Below are positions 1 to 8,702 of a stretch of DNA of 50,266 bases, piece by piece. Made by a program: the position numbers and the translations under genes. Source of the stretch: Spirochaetaceae bacterium. GTDB lineage: Bacteria; Spirochaetota; Spirochaetia; DSM-27196; PXBQ01. The DNA lies in NCBI GenBank assembly GCA_007695285.1, contig REEC01000255.1:1-50266 (forward strand). Reading direction: 5' to 3'. Under the pieces are notes generated by a model. It saw nothing but the letters and a program-made list of their open reading frames with translations, did not search any database and was not told where the DNA came from. Position 1 is the first letter of the stretch; each line of letters starts with the position of its first letter.

Positions 1-116
1 CCAGCAGTTCGCATTTTGCCTTGAAAATGCGAACTGCCTATGGCCTCAGTTCAGATTGCAGCCGATTTCGTGGCTTTTTCGTGTCGTTTCGACACGAAAA
101 TGCAGAAATCGGCGTT
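1..116. repeat. Two adjacent hairpins at the left edge
   Basis: Bases 4-17 and 24-37 form a perfect 14-bp inverted repeat with a 6-base loop. A second structure follows: 76-86 pairs with 90-100 around a TTT loop, and outer arms 61-69 and 105-113 (GCCGATTTC / GAAATCGGC) also match perfectly, leaving an internal loop. Neither is followed by a T-run, so these are not ordinary intrinsic terminators. They may be the end of an element or an RNA structure cut by the window edge. Between here and base 170 I see no gene. Confidence 0.7.
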
Positions 117-170
117 GGGGTCCGACGCATCCCTCCTAAAATTAGAATTGCTCGCCGGAGGACAGCCCCC

Positions 171-199
171 TTGACAGCTGTCGCACCGGTCTCGATCAT
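171..199 (+). promoter_or_regulatory. Sigma70-like promoter of hslO, predicted leaderless
   Basis: TTGACA at 171-176, a 17-bp spacer, and GATCAT at 194-199 (4 of 6 match to TATAAT). The start codon begins at 206, six bases after the -10 box, so transcription would start at about the A of ATG. No Shine-Dalgarno site stands at a usable distance. Confidence 0.55.
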
Positions 200-205
200 G
201 GGGCG

Positions 206-1138
206 ATGATTCAAAAACCGATCGAAGATCAACGACTCGCCGAGCACCTCGGCTCTCTGCCGCCGGACGGGATCACGATTTTCCTGATGGACCGGGGACA
301 TTTTCGCGCGGCTCTCGTGCACGGAACGCGTATGGTGAACCGCATGCGCGTGAACCACGATTCCGGGCTGCTCGAGACGCTGCTTCTCGGCCACGCGTAC
401 CTCGCGGCCGCGTTGCTGACGATGAACACAAAAGGACACGATCGAATCGCTCTCGACGTGTCGTGCACCGGGCCGGCCGGCGGGCTACACGTCGAGGCGA
501 CCGCGCTCGGGACCGTCCGTGGCTACCTCTCGGTCTCGCCGATTCCACTCGCGGAGCCGCCCGAAAGCCTCGACACGGCGCCTCTGATCAAATCGGGCAC
601 GCTCTCGGTCACAAAGACACTCGAGAAGGCGCAGCGTCCGTTCACGGGGCACATAACGCTCGAGAACGGCCGGATCGCGGGTGATCTCGCGCGGTACTTC
701 ACGATTTCCGAGCAGATTCCCGCGGCCGTCAATCTCAGTATTCAGTTTGACCCCGACGGTCGCGCGATCGGCGCCGCGGGTCTGTTCGTTCAGGCGTTTC
801 CGGACGCCGACGCGACGAACGCCGATGCGCTGAACACGACGATTCAGGAGCTACCGTCTCTCGGACGACTCGTGGCCGACGGCCAAACGGCCGAATCGTT
901 GATCGACGAGTTTTTCGGCGCGTTCTCGCCGGCCGTGCTCGATACGCGTCCGGTCGGCTTCCGGTGCGACTGCACCAAGGAGCGTTTCGGGCGTTTTCTC
1001 GCGGCGCTGCCGGTCGATGAGATCCAGGCGATCCGCGATGAGTTGCCGACGCCGGTCCGGACGACGTGCCAAAACTGCAACACGACGTACGAGTTCACCG
1101 AGCCCGAGATCGACGAGGCGTGTCTGCAGGCGCGGTAG
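206..1138 (+). CDS. hslO: Hsp33 redox-regulated chaperone
   Basis: This 310-residue protein is Hsp33, a cytosolic holdase activated by oxidation plus unfolding stress. The C-terminal zinc switch is visible as C254-D-C256 (CxC) and C288-Q-N-C291 (CxxC), the family signature. The N-terminal part carries the family-type core, including HDSGLLETLLLGHAYLAAALL around residues 51-71. Length is close to the usual 290-300. The gene stands alone, 66 bases before an MFS gene with its own promoter. The ATG at 206 is preceded by a promoter so close that the mRNA is predicted leaderless. The family call is near certain; the leaderless reading is inference. Confidence 0.95.
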   Translation: MIQKPIEDQRLAEHLGSLPPDGITIFLMDRGHFRAALVHGTRMVNRMRVNHDSGLLETLLLGHAYLAAALLTMNTKGHDRIALDVSCTGPAGGLHVEATALGTVRGYLSVSPIPLAEPPESLDTAPLIKSGTLSVTKTLEKAQRPFTGHITLENGRIAGDLARYFTISEQIPAAVNLSIQFDPDGRAIGAAGLFVQAFPDADATNADALNTTIQELPSLGRLVADGQTAESLIDEFFGAFSPAVLDTRPVGFRCDCTKERFGRFLAALPVDEIQAIRDELPTPVRTTCQNCNTTYEFTEPEIDEACLQAR

Positions 1139-1166
1139 CACCGGATTTCACCGTGCGGCCGCGTAT

Positions 1167-1195
1167 TTGACCGCCGGTCGACCTTCCGATATTCT
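1167..1195 (+). promoter_or_regulatory. Sigma70-like promoter of the MFS gene, predicted leaderless
   Basis: TTGACC at 1167-1172, a 17-bp spacer, TATTCT at 1190-1195. The ATG is at 1205, so the leader would be about 3 bases. No Shine-Dalgarno motif lies between the -10 box and the start. Confidence 0.6.
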
Positions 1196-1204
1196 ATCCG
1201 GACA

Positions 1205-2479
1205 ATGCCGTCGCAAGGTTCACCATCGAATACGACGGGCGCGGCCGGCGGCTCGTTCCGCTTGTCGTCGTTCGTTCTTCCGTTCTACATTCCTGCGTTC
1301 ATCTCGGCGACCGGCGCCGCGATGGTGATGCCGGTTCTCCCGCTCTACGCGCGTTCGCTCGGTGCCGGAATCACCGTGACAGGAGTCGTCGTCGCGATGT
1401 TCGGGCTCGGGACTCTGGTTCTCAACGCGCCCGCCGGGTTTGCGATTTCACGGTTCGGCAAGAAACGCGCGATGGTTCTGTCGCTTGTGATCGAGTCGCT
1501 TTTTGCGGTCCTCGCCGGGCTTGCAGCGAACCCGTACACGCTCGGCGTGGCGGTGTTTGGGCTCGGCGCGATCCACTCGGTGTTTTTTATCGCGCGCCTT
1601 ACGTACTTCCGCGAGCTTGTCCCGACCGCACAACGCGGTCGTGCGCTCGCGCTTCTCGGCGGTGAGAGCCGTTTCGGGTCGTTCATCGGCCCGATAATCG
1701 GTGGATTTGTCGCGGCGGGTTTGGGGTTCGGGAGCGCGTTTTTTGGGCACGCGATCGCGTCGGTCGTCGTGATGGTTTTTGTCGTGATCTGGGTTCCCCC
1801 CGACCCCGCGCGTAGTCTGCGCGCGGACCGAAGCGCCGCAACCGCGCCGCGCGTCGCGTCGCTCGCCCGGGTCTCCGCGATTCTCCGCGAGAACCTGTCG
1901 ATATTCGCGACCGCCGGCAGCGCGATCATCGTGCTGCAGCTTCTGCGCGCGGGACGAAAAGTGATCTTCCCGCTCTGGGGCGATGCAATTGGGCTCGACG
2001 TCGCGCAGATCGGCATGATATTCGGGATCATGTTCGCGGTCGAGACTGCGGTCGTGTATCCCGCGGGCATTATCATGGACCGTTTCGGGCGGAAGCGCGC
2101 CGCGGTGCCGTGTATGGTGATTGTATCGTTGTCGCTCGCGATTCTACCGTTGACCGCGAGCTTCCTCAGTATGCTCGCCGTCGCAGTCGTGTCGGGGCTC
2201 GGCAACGGCCTCGGGAGCGGGATCAATATGACGCTCAGCACCGACTACGCGCCGAAGAAGAATCCCGGCGAGTTTATCGGCGTCTGGAGGACGATTGTCG
2301 ATACCGGATCGACCGCCGGACCCGTCGTGATCGGGTCGATCGCCGACGTCTTCACGCTCGGCGCGTCCCCGGTTGTGATCGCCGCGATCGGAGTGGTCGG
2401 CGCGGCGATCATGCAGTTCACCGCCAAAGAAACGCTCGTCCGCGAGCCGACCGCCCGACACGACGCTCCGCTGCCATGA
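1205..2479 (+). CDS. MFS family transporter (efflux type)
   Basis: A 424-residue, very hydrophobic protein of the major facilitator superfamily with about 12 transmembrane segments. The loop after TM2 holds a motif-A-like stretch, GFAISRFGKKRAM (about residues 79-91), repeated in weaker form in the second half as GIIMDRFGRKRAA. This two-half pattern is typical of drug/sugar efflux members. The substrate cannot be read from sequence. The stop codon overlaps the start of hemW (ATGA at 2476-2479), so the two are translationally coupled. The first 20 or so residues are polar, before TM1. Confidence 0.85.
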   Translation: MPSQGSPSNTTGAAGGSFRLSSFVLPFYIPAFISATGAAMVMPVLPLYARSLGAGITVTGVVVAMFGLGTLVLNAPAGFAISRFGKKRAMVLSLVIESLFAVLAGLAANPYTLGVAVFGLGAIHSVFFIARLTYFRELVPTAQRGRALALLGGESRFGSFIGPIIGGFVAAGLGFGSAFFGHAIASVVVMVFVVIWVPPDPARSLRADRSAATAPRVASLARVSAILRENLSIFATAGSAIIVLQLLRAGRKVIFPLWGDAIGLDVAQIGMIFGIMFAVETAVVYPAGIIMDRFGRKRAAVPCMVIVSLSLAILPLTASFLSMLAVAVVSGLGNGLGSGINMTLSTDYAPKKNPGEFIGVWRTIVDTGSTAGPVVIGSIADVFTLGASPVVIAAIGVVGAAIMQFTAKETLVREPTARHDAPLP

Positions 2480-3750
2480 ACGCGTTCGCCGACGGTGTTT
2501 TGACTCCACTCGAGCAGATTTCGGTCTACGTGCATATCCCGTTCTGTACGACACGCTGCCGGTACTGCGACTTCTACACCGAGACCGGCCGATCGGCTCG
2601 CGTGATCGCGCGCACGTTGCAAAGAATCGTAGAGGAAGCCGATGCGTTCTCGGCCGCGCTCGGCCGGCCGACCGTCGTGACGGTGTACATCGGCGGAGGG
2701 ACGCCGAGTGTGATCCCGGCCGCCGAACTCGAACCGTTTCTCGGCTCGCTTCGTACGGCTCTGCGGATCGAACACCCGCCGGCCGAGTGGACGTTCGAGG
2801 CGAACCCGGAGACGATCACCGCGGATCGGCTCGACGCCTTGAGTAGATCCGGTGTCGACAGGCTGAGCATCGGAATCCAGACGTTCGACGATACCGCGCT
2901 CGAGCTGCTCGGGAGGCGTGCGCGTGCCGACGTGATTCGCCGAGCGATCCGACTCGTGTCGGAGCGGTGGCGTGGTGACGTGACCGTCGACCTGATGACC
3001 GGGTTGCCCGGGCAGACGGCTGCCGGTGTTCTGCGCGACGTCGAAGAGGTTGTCCAGATGCGGCCCGCCCACGTTTCGATTTACTCGCTCACGGTCGAGG
3101 AGCGGACGCCACTGGCCCGGATGGTCGCGTCCGGTGAGATCACGCTTCCGGATGCCGATCAGCGCGATGCGCTCTGGTTCACGGCCGACGCCGCGCTCCG
3201 CCGCGCGGGGTACGACGCGTACGAGGTGTCGAACTACGCGCGCGACGGCAAAATCGCCGTTCATAACACGCGGTACTGGGAGATGAAACCGTACCTCGGG
3301 CTCGGTCCCGGAGGCGTCGGAACGCTTCCGATCGCCGCGTCCGGCGACGAGCCACACGGCAGCCGGTCCGGTCACGGCATCGTCGCGGTGCGGCTGACGA
3401 ATCCCAATCTCGCGCGGTACACAAGCACCACGGCCGGCGAGAGATCGTCCGCGACCGAGTTGATCACGGCGCAAACCTTGTTTTTTGAACACTTTTTGAC
3501 GGGACTCAGGACTTCCCGAGGCGTCTCGATCGCGAACCTCCGCTCGGTCTTCGGGATCGAGCCGGGTGTCCTGATCGAGACTCTCCGGAACGAGTGGAGG
3601 GCGTTCCCGGATCTGGTCCAGCGCGGACTCACCGCCGAGAGTCCGTTCCTCGCGTTCACGCCGCGCGCGCGGCTGTTCTTGAACTCGCACATCTCGGGTC
3701 TCGACGACATCCTGCAAAAAGTCCCTCTGGGGCGCGTGACGATCACTTGA
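2476..3750 (+). CDS. hemW: Radical SAM protein HemW (HemN-like heme chaperone)
   Basis: The 424-residue product begins at the ATG overlapping the MFS stop. The radical-SAM cluster motif CxxxCxxC is C24-TTR-C28-RY-C31, followed directly by DFY, as in HemW and unlike true HemN, which has an extra cysteine after CxxC. YIGGGTPS (SAM-binding GGxP region), EANPET and SIGIQTFD are the other family blocks. HemW is thought to insert heme into target proteins rather than oxidise coproporphyrinogen. The reading frame is open far upstream, but that part lies over the MFS gene and is not coding. The coupling to an MFS gene is not informative about substrate. Confidence 0.92.
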   Translation: MNAFADGVLTPLEQISVYVHIPFCTTRCRYCDFYTETGRSARVIARTLQRIVEEADAFSAALGRPTVVTVYIGGGTPSVIPAAELEPFLGSLRTALRIEHPPAEWTFEANPETITADRLDALSRSGVDRLSIGIQTFDDTALELLGRRARADVIRRAIRLVSERWRGDVTVDLMTGLPGQTAAGVLRDVEEVVQMRPAHVSIYSLTVEERTPLARMVASGEITLPDADQRDALWFTADAALRRAGYDAYEVSNYARDGKIAVHNTRYWEMKPYLGLGPGGVGTLPIAASGDEPHGSRSGHGIVAVRLTNPNLARYTSTTAGERSSATELITAQTLFFEHFLTGLRTSRGVSIANLRSVFGIEPGVLIETLRNEWRAFPDLVQRGLTAESPFLAFTPRARLFLNSHISGLDDILQKVPLGRVTIT

Positions 3751-3773
3751 CAACCTGAAGGGGAGTCCGTACC

Positions 3774-4412
3774 GTGATCGACGTGCGGGAAAAACAGGAG
3801 CTTCGGGATCGCATCAAGGAAGTGCTTCGCTCCGTCTCGTCGGTTGAGAATCGCCGCGCGAGCATCCTCGTGACGAAAAACGTCTTGAACTCGGAGGCGT
3901 GGAAGAGTTGTCCGGTGGTGTTGAGCTTCGTTTCGATAAACGGTGAGCTCGACACGTCGATGTTGATTCAGATCGGACTCGACCAGGGAAAGATCGTCGG
4001 TGTTCCGAGAACGGCCGGGTCGTACATGACGTTCCACCGGATACGAAAGCTCGCGTTTCCCGGCGAAACCGGACTGACCGGCGTCAGGGAGCCGACATCG
4101 GCTCATCCGGCGGTTGAACCCGGGCAGGAATTGAAGTTTCCGGAGATCGCGCACCGTCCCGAGTACGCGACTCGGGACACGCCGTTGAGCCTCGTCGTCG
4201 TGCCGGGGCTCGCGTTTGACCGGCGCGGGAACCGACTCGGCCGCGGCGGCGGCGCGTACGACCGGTACCTCGCGAGGTACAACGACAAAGTCGTCACGAT
4301 CGGTGTGTGCCTTGAGCGGCAGATCGTCGACGCCGTCCCGGTCGGGAAACAGGACATAGGTGTCTCGTACATCGCGACCGAAAACGGATTGTACACCACG
4401 CGCGAGCTGTAA
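3774..4412 (+). CDS. 5-formyltetrahydrofolate cyclo-ligase
   Basis: A 212-residue member of the MTHFS family, which converts 5-formyl-THF to 5,10-methenyl-THF using ATP. The diagnostic loop GRGGGAYDRYL sits at residues 156-166, and VPGLAFDRRGNRLGRG just before it is the usual lead-in. Length fits the family (180-210). The start is a GTG at 3774 with an AAGGGGAG Shine-Dalgarno site 8-9 bases upstream. It follows hemW by 23 bases, so it is probably in the same transcript. Cytosolic one-carbon metabolism. Confidence 0.92.
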   Translation: MIDVREKQELRDRIKEVLRSVSSVENRRASILVTKNVLNSEAWKSCPVVLSFVSINGELDTSMLIQIGLDQGKIVGVPRTAGSYMTFHRIRKLAFPGETGLTGVREPTSAHPAVEPGQELKFPEIAHRPEYATRDTPLSLVVVPGLAFDRRGNRLGRGGGAYDRYLARYNDKVVTIGVCLERQIVDAVPVGKQDIGVSYIATENGLYTTREL

Positions 4413-4422
4413 CACCGACTTC

Positions 4423-4451
4423 TTGAAATCACCGATTCGTGTTACTATTCG
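4423..4451 (+). promoter_or_regulatory. Possible promoter upstream of the 4494 gene
   Basis: TTGAAA at 4423-4428, a 17-bp spacer, TATTCG at 4446-4451. A TACTAT overlaps (4443-4448) but at a poor 14-bp spacing. It lies in the only gap (81 bases) before the next gene. Confidence 0.4.
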
Positions 4452-4493
4452 CTTCAGAACAGAATCCAAGAATAAATGAGTGGAGTAGCGTGT

Positions 4494-5087
4494 ATGGGTG
4501 AAATCAAAACCGCGCTCGAGTTGGCGCTCGAGCGTACCGAGGGCATCGCGGGCGACAAAAAAACTCTCGAAGCGCACGAGAACAAGACGATCGGAAAGCG
4601 CCTTGTATCGCAGATATCGAGCGATCCGGATTTCGATCTGAAAAAAGAGTTAAAAAAGTACTCGGCCGATCAGATTCGTGGAATCCGCGACGGGATGTAC
4701 TCGGTGCTGATCACGTTCGTCGCGCTTCCGGGCAGCGAAGACGACCTTTCACGTTTCTCGGTCGTCAAGAAAGGTATCCGGCATATCGTGCGCGACCCGA
4801 AAGCCGCGATAAACGTGCTCGAGCAGACCGAGGAGCTGATGCGCCGTTACCTCGAGTCGAAAACACAACTCATCGAGGCGTTGCGCAAGCAGTTTGAACC
4901 GCGGCTTCGCAAGCGCGAGGAGGAGCTCGCACGGCAGTACGGCCACGCCGTGAAGATCGATCCCGCGAGTGACCCGGAGTTCAACAAGGTGCTGCAGTCG
5001 CACTTGGGTAATCTACAGAACCAGTACGAGGACGTGCTCGATCAGGTTCGCGCCGAGCTCACTCGCTTGTTCGAGGATTGGCGGTAG
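4494..5087 (+). CDS. Conserved-looking coiled-coil hypothetical protein
   Basis: A 197-residue soluble, highly charged protein that I cannot assign. It has no signal peptide or membrane segment; residues around 110-160 are rich in E, K, R and L with heptad-like spacing, suggesting a helical coiled coil. I chose the ATG at 4494 because GGAG at 4482-4485 is well placed for it, while an in-frame ATG at 4476 has no such site. The N-terminus MGEIKTALELALERT resembles small spirochaetal proteins of unknown function, but that is recall, not a search. It ends 3 bases before the cyclase gene, so the two probably share a transcript. Confidence 0.75.
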   Translation: MGEIKTALELALERTEGIAGDKKTLEAHENKTIGKRLVSQISSDPDFDLKKELKKYSADQIRGIRDGMYSVLITFVALPGSEDDLSRFSVVKKGIRHIVRDPKAAINVLEQTEELMRRYLESKTQLIEALRKQFEPRLRKREEELARQYGHAVKIDPASDPEFNKVLQSHLGNLQNQYEDVLDQVRAELTRLFEDWR

Positions 5088-5090
5088 TCG

Positions 5091-8000
5091 GTGGACGAAA
5101 CGCCCGTCGCCGGAGGAGCCGAATGGAACCTGCGTGAAGGCGAACGCCGGGACGTCACCGTGCTGTTCGCCGACATGAAAGGGTTTACCGCGTTATCCGA
5201 GCGTTTGGATCCCGAGGATATCGATGGGATCATGAACCAGGTATTCGCGCGCTTCGAAGGCATTGTCGTTCGGCACGACGGGATGGTCGAGAAGTACATC
5301 GGTGACGCATTGGTCGCGGTCTTCGGCGCGCCGCGCATGCACGAGGACGACCCGACGCGTGCGATCAACTCGGCGCTTGAGTTTCTTTCTGATGTCCGAA
5401 GCCTGACAAAATCGCTCCCAATTGCGAATCTGTCGCTCGGTTTCCGGATCGGAATCAACACCGGGTTGATCACGACCGGTAAACGAGGGCAGTTCGACGT
5501 CGTGACCGGGCACGCGATGAGCGTCGCCGCGCGTCTCGAGTCCGAGGCGCCGGTGGACACGGTGTACGTCTCGAACGCGACCCGCGTTCGATCCAAAAAC
5601 GATTTCCTTTTTTCCGAACCGATTCACTTGAAGTTACGCGGAACGTCCGACACGATCGTCGCGTACGAGGTGAAAGGGCGAAACAACGATCCGCTCCGCG
5701 ACGACGGCGCTTTTGTCGGGCGCGCCGATGTTCTCGATTCTATGCTCAAGGTCTACCTCCGGCACTCCGCCACTGCCGTCAACGGTTTTTTCCTGAGCGG
5801 TGAGGCCGGAATCGGGAAGACGCGTGTCGCGGTCGAGTTCACAAAGAAGGTTCGCCGTTTCCCTGATTTCGATTCGGTGATCCTGTACACCCGGGCGCGG
5901 CGATACCGGAACGCCGAGTTCGGGGTCGTAAAAGACGTGTTGATCAACTACCTCGGCGTCGATATGACCGACACCGAACAGATCGTCAAAATCGTGACCG
6001 AAAAGCTCGACGTCGAAGAGAGCAACGCGCGCGACTTCGCGGGGATGATGCGGAACGGCTCGACCGGGCAGGTGGCGAGCCGGTCGTTTGTCCTCATGTA
6101 CGCGGTTGTGAAGTGCATCATGAAGAAATACGAGCGGAGTCCGTACCCAGTCCTCCTCTTCATCGACGACGTCCAGCACATCGACCCACAAAGTCGCGAT
6201 TTCTTCGAGTTCTACCTCAAGAACGCCGATCTCAAGCCGTTCTTCCTGTTCACCGAACGCAGTTCCGTGACCGAGCTGGACCGTGTTTTTTCCGGTTTGC
6301 GACAGATCGCGCTCTCGTCGCTCAGCGAGCAGGAGTCGTTCGCTCTGATCGAGGCGCTTCATCCCGCGCCGTTCGAGCCCGGCATCTGCGACAGGATCAT
6401 CAAGAGTTCATCGGGGAACCCGTTGTTCATCAAGGAGTTTGTGCGGTACGCCGAGTCGAACGCGCTGTCTATGACTCCCACTACGACGACCGCACCGACG
6501 ACGATTCAGACGATCTTCCTGACCTCGATCGATGCGTACGAGCCGGAAATCAGAGGGCTTCTCAAGAAACTTTCGGTTTTCATCCATTCTTTTACGCTCG
6601 AAAACGCGGTCCGGCTCCACGAGGCGACCGACGGGGACCCACGCGTGGTCGAGTCGGCGATATCGTTCTTTCTGCGCGAAGGCATCCTGATACAGGACAG
6701 AGATTCGTTCATGTTCAAGCATAGTCTCTTCAAGCGCGCGCTGTACGACTCGCTTTTGAACTACAACAAGAAAGTCCTGCATCGTATGATCGCCGCGTCG
6801 ATGACCGAGTGGAACTCGAGCGAGACCCCACGGCTTCTCCATCACCTGCTTCGGGCCGAAGAGTACGACGATGCGCGAAAAATGCTGCTCGACGCACCCG
6901 ACTGTTCGGTGAACCCTGAGTACGTGTACCACATCGACGTGCTTCTCGGTACGACGCCAAAGACCGATACCGATACGATCATCGAACTGCTTTTCACCAA
7001 GTCGGCGATTCTGTTCAATAACGGCAATACCGACGAGACCGACGAGATCTTGAAACGCATTTTACGCTTGGCGATCACCGGACGCAACCTCACGTACTCG
7101 GCGAAGGCGCATCACATCCTCACCGCGTACAACATGAAAGCCGGCGCGTACGAGAAAGGCCTGCTGTGCGGGAAAAAGGCGCTCGAGCAGTACTCGATGA
7201 TCGCCGGGGCATCGGCCGGGACATCGGATGGGGAATCGCCACACGCGCGCGTGGGGGTGATGCGGTTGATCACCGGAATCAAAATCGCGCAGAACGACTA
7301 CGACGGCGCTCGCGAGCTGTTCGCGGCGCTGCACGATCTTCCTCCGTCGTCTGAAACCGGGTTGGCGATCGCCGAAGCCGATTATTACCTGCGGACCGGA
7401 GAGTATTCGCGCGTGATCGAGAAGCTCGATCAAGTAATTCCGTCGATCGAGTCAAAAAACCACGACTACTGGCTCGCGATCAGGTCGATGCGCGCGGCGG
7501 CGTTGTGGTATCTCTGCGACTTCTCGTCGCTCGTGCAGGACGCCGGCGCGATTCTCGAGAGCGAGATCAAACATCATACGTTTCTCAGTCAGGGCCTCGC
7601 GCATATGGCCGTTGCGTGCCGCCGACTCGAGGATCAACCGCGCTCGGATACACTTCTTCAGCAGGCCGAGTTCTACTTCTTCCAGATCAAGAACGACTTT
7701 GACACGATCGAGAGCGGGGCCGAACTCGCTCAGTCCTTCTTTTTGTGCGGCCTGCGGGAAAAAGCCGAGTCGATCGCTGAGGATGTCTTGAGCGCCGCGC
7801 TCCGGCACTCGTGTTTCCTGCCGACGTTTCAGCTACTCGTGCTCCTGGTCGAGATCAACGTGCTGAAGAAACGCGACGACGCCGCGCGCCATTTTCTCGC
7901 GGAGGCCCGGTCCTACGTCGAGTTCGGCGTTCACCTGAACAACCGTGACCTGATCCTGTACTGGTACTTTCGCGCGCGCCTCGTCCCGGACGAGTGCGGG

Positions 8001-8123
8001 AGTATGGAACGCGCGATACAGTTACTCGAAGAAGAGCTGAAACGCGTACCCGAACAGAACGTGCCGGTATTCCTTGCGATGCGTGCTTTTTCGAAGGTCG
8101 CGGCCGAGCGCCGCCACGCGTGA
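5091..8123 (+). CDS. Class III adenylate/guanylate cyclase with AAA ATPase and TPR region
   Basis: A 1010-residue cytosolic protein. Residues about 20-195 are a class III nucleotide cyclase: metal-binding Asp in LFADMKGFT (D28), KYIGD (K68, D72), and the GH-AMSVAARLE block. Residues about 205-500 are an AAA/STAND-type ATPase, with Walker A GEAGIGKT (237-244) and Walker B LLFIDD (355-360). The remaining half is helical repeats of TPR type. This layout is common for ATP-sensing bacterial cyclases. In the VNxAAR motif the transition-state Asn is Ser (S144) while the Arg (R148) is kept, so activity may be altered. The GTG start at 5091 has only a distant GAGG. A cyclic-nucleotide-binding protein gene follows. 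Confidence 0.88.
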   Translation: MDETPVAGGAEWNLREGERRDVTVLFADMKGFTALSERLDPEDIDGIMNQVFARFEGIVVRHDGMVEKYIGDALVAVFGAPRMHEDDPTRAINSALEFLSDVRSLTKSLPIANLSLGFRIGINTGLITTGKRGQFDVVTGHAMSVAARLESEAPVDTVYVSNATRVRSKNDFLFSEPIHLKLRGTSDTIVAYEVKGRNNDPLRDDGAFVGRADVLDSMLKVYLRHSATAVNGFFLSGEAGIGKTRVAVEFTKKVRRFPDFDSVILYTRARRYRNAEFGVVKDVLINYLGVDMTDTEQIVKIVTEKLDVEESNARDFAGMMRNGSTGQVASRSFVLMYAVVKCIMKKYERSPYPVLLFIDDVQHIDPQSRDFFEFYLKNADLKPFFLFTERSSVTELDRVFSGLRQIALSSLSEQESFALIEALHPAPFEPGICDRIIKSSSGNPLFIKEFVRYAESNALSMTPTTTTAPTTIQTIFLTSIDAYEPEIRGLLKKLSVFIHSFTLENAVRLHEATDGDPRVVESAISFFLREGILIQDRDSFMFKHSLFKRALYDSLLNYNKKVLHRMIAASMTEWNSSETPRLLHHLLRAEEYDDARKMLLDAPDCSVNPEYVYHIDVLLGTTPKTDTDTIIELLFTKSAILFNNGNTDETDEILKRILRLAITGRNLTYSAKAHHILTAYNMKAGAYEKGLLCGKKALEQYSMIAGASAGTSDGESPHARVGVMRLITGIKIAQNDYDGARELFAALHDLPPSSETGLAIAEADYYLRTGEYSRVIEKLDQVIPSIESKNHDYWLAIRSMRAAALWYLCDFSSLVQDAGAILESEIKHHTFLSQGLAHMAVACRRLEDQPRSDTLLQQAEFYFFQIKNDFDTIESGAELAQSFFLCGLREKAESIAEDVLSAALRHSCFLPTFQLLVLLVEINVLKKRDDAARHFLAEARSYVEFGVHLNNRDLILYWYFRARLVPDECGSMERAIQLLEEELKRVPEQNVPVFLAMRAFSKVAAERRHA

Positions 8124-8159
8124 GCCTCAGTCGTCGCGCGGAGAGTCAAAGGCGATCGG

Positions 8160-8188
8160 TTGAAGCGGCCGTTACGCGCGTGTATACT
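8160..8188 (+). promoter_or_regulatory. Sigma70-like promoter upstream of the cNMP-binding gene
   Basis: TTGAAG at 8160-8165, a 17-bp spacer, TATACT at 8183-8188. Predicted start near 8195 gives a leader of about 48 bases carrying a GCGGAG Shine-Dalgarno site. It probably drives the cNMP-patatin-purK-purE run, separately from the cyclase. Confidence 0.65.
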
Positions 8189-8242
8189 GCCGATGTGACG
8201 CCGCGGTGAGCGGCGCTGCGTACCGATCTCGCGGAGTGAACC

Positions 8243-8683
8243 ATGGAAAACTACGACTACATTAAAAAAGTGCCTTTGTTCGAGGGGCTGCAACCGCGCC
8301 ACCTCAAGGCGCTTGCCAAGGCGTGTACGACGAGGAAATACGAGGCCGGCGATACGATCGTGCGACAGGGGAACCCGGGGGTCGGGCTGTTCATAATCGT
8401 CTCCGGCAAGGTCAAAATCGAGAAGCGGGCCGACGACGGCTCGACGATGAACCTCGCGACGCACGGCCCTGGTGAAGTTGTCGGCGAGATGAGCGTGCTC
8501 GACGGTGCCGCTCGTACCGCCGATGTGGTCGCGGTCGAAGCGACCGACTGCCTTGTTTTGGCATCGTGGGCGTTCAACTCGTTTCTGAAGTCACACCCGA
8601 AGGTCGCGCTCTTGATCTTGCCTGTCGTTGTATCCCGATTTCGCGAGACGAACGAGGCGTTGATCCGCCACAAGAACCCGTAA
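8243..8683 (+). CDS. Cyclic nucleotide-binding domain protein
   Basis: A 146-residue protein that is almost entirely one cNMP-binding (CRP-type) beta-barrel. The phosphate-binding cassette reads GEMSVLDGAARTADV (about residues 81-95): G81, E82 and R91 match the residues that hold the ribose and phosphate in CRP/PKA domains. There is no DNA-binding helix-turn-helix after the barrel, so it is not a transcription factor by itself. It may act by binding a partner. It lies 119 bases after a cyclase gene and 19 bases before a patatin-like phospholipase gene, which suggests local cAMP/cGMP sensing. It has its own promoter. Confidence 0.88.
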   Translation: MENYDYIKKVPLFEGLQPRHLKALAKACTTRKYEAGDTIVRQGNPGVGLFIIVSGKVKIEKRADDGSTMNLATHGPGEVVGEMSVLDGAARTADVVAVEATDCLVLASWAFNSFLKSHPKVALLILPVVVSRFRETNEALIRHKNP

Positions 8684-8702
8684 CCGTTTCAGGACACGAC
8701 CT

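Noticed and set aside
2245-3753. Long open frames opposite real genes, e.g. 2245-3753 (minus), 3372-4577 (minus), 25323-26690 and 26570-28228 (plus), 46695-47978 (plus).
   Set aside because: They lie over confidently assigned genes, are rich in Arg/Pro/Ser as expected for antisense of GC-rich codons, and show no domain.
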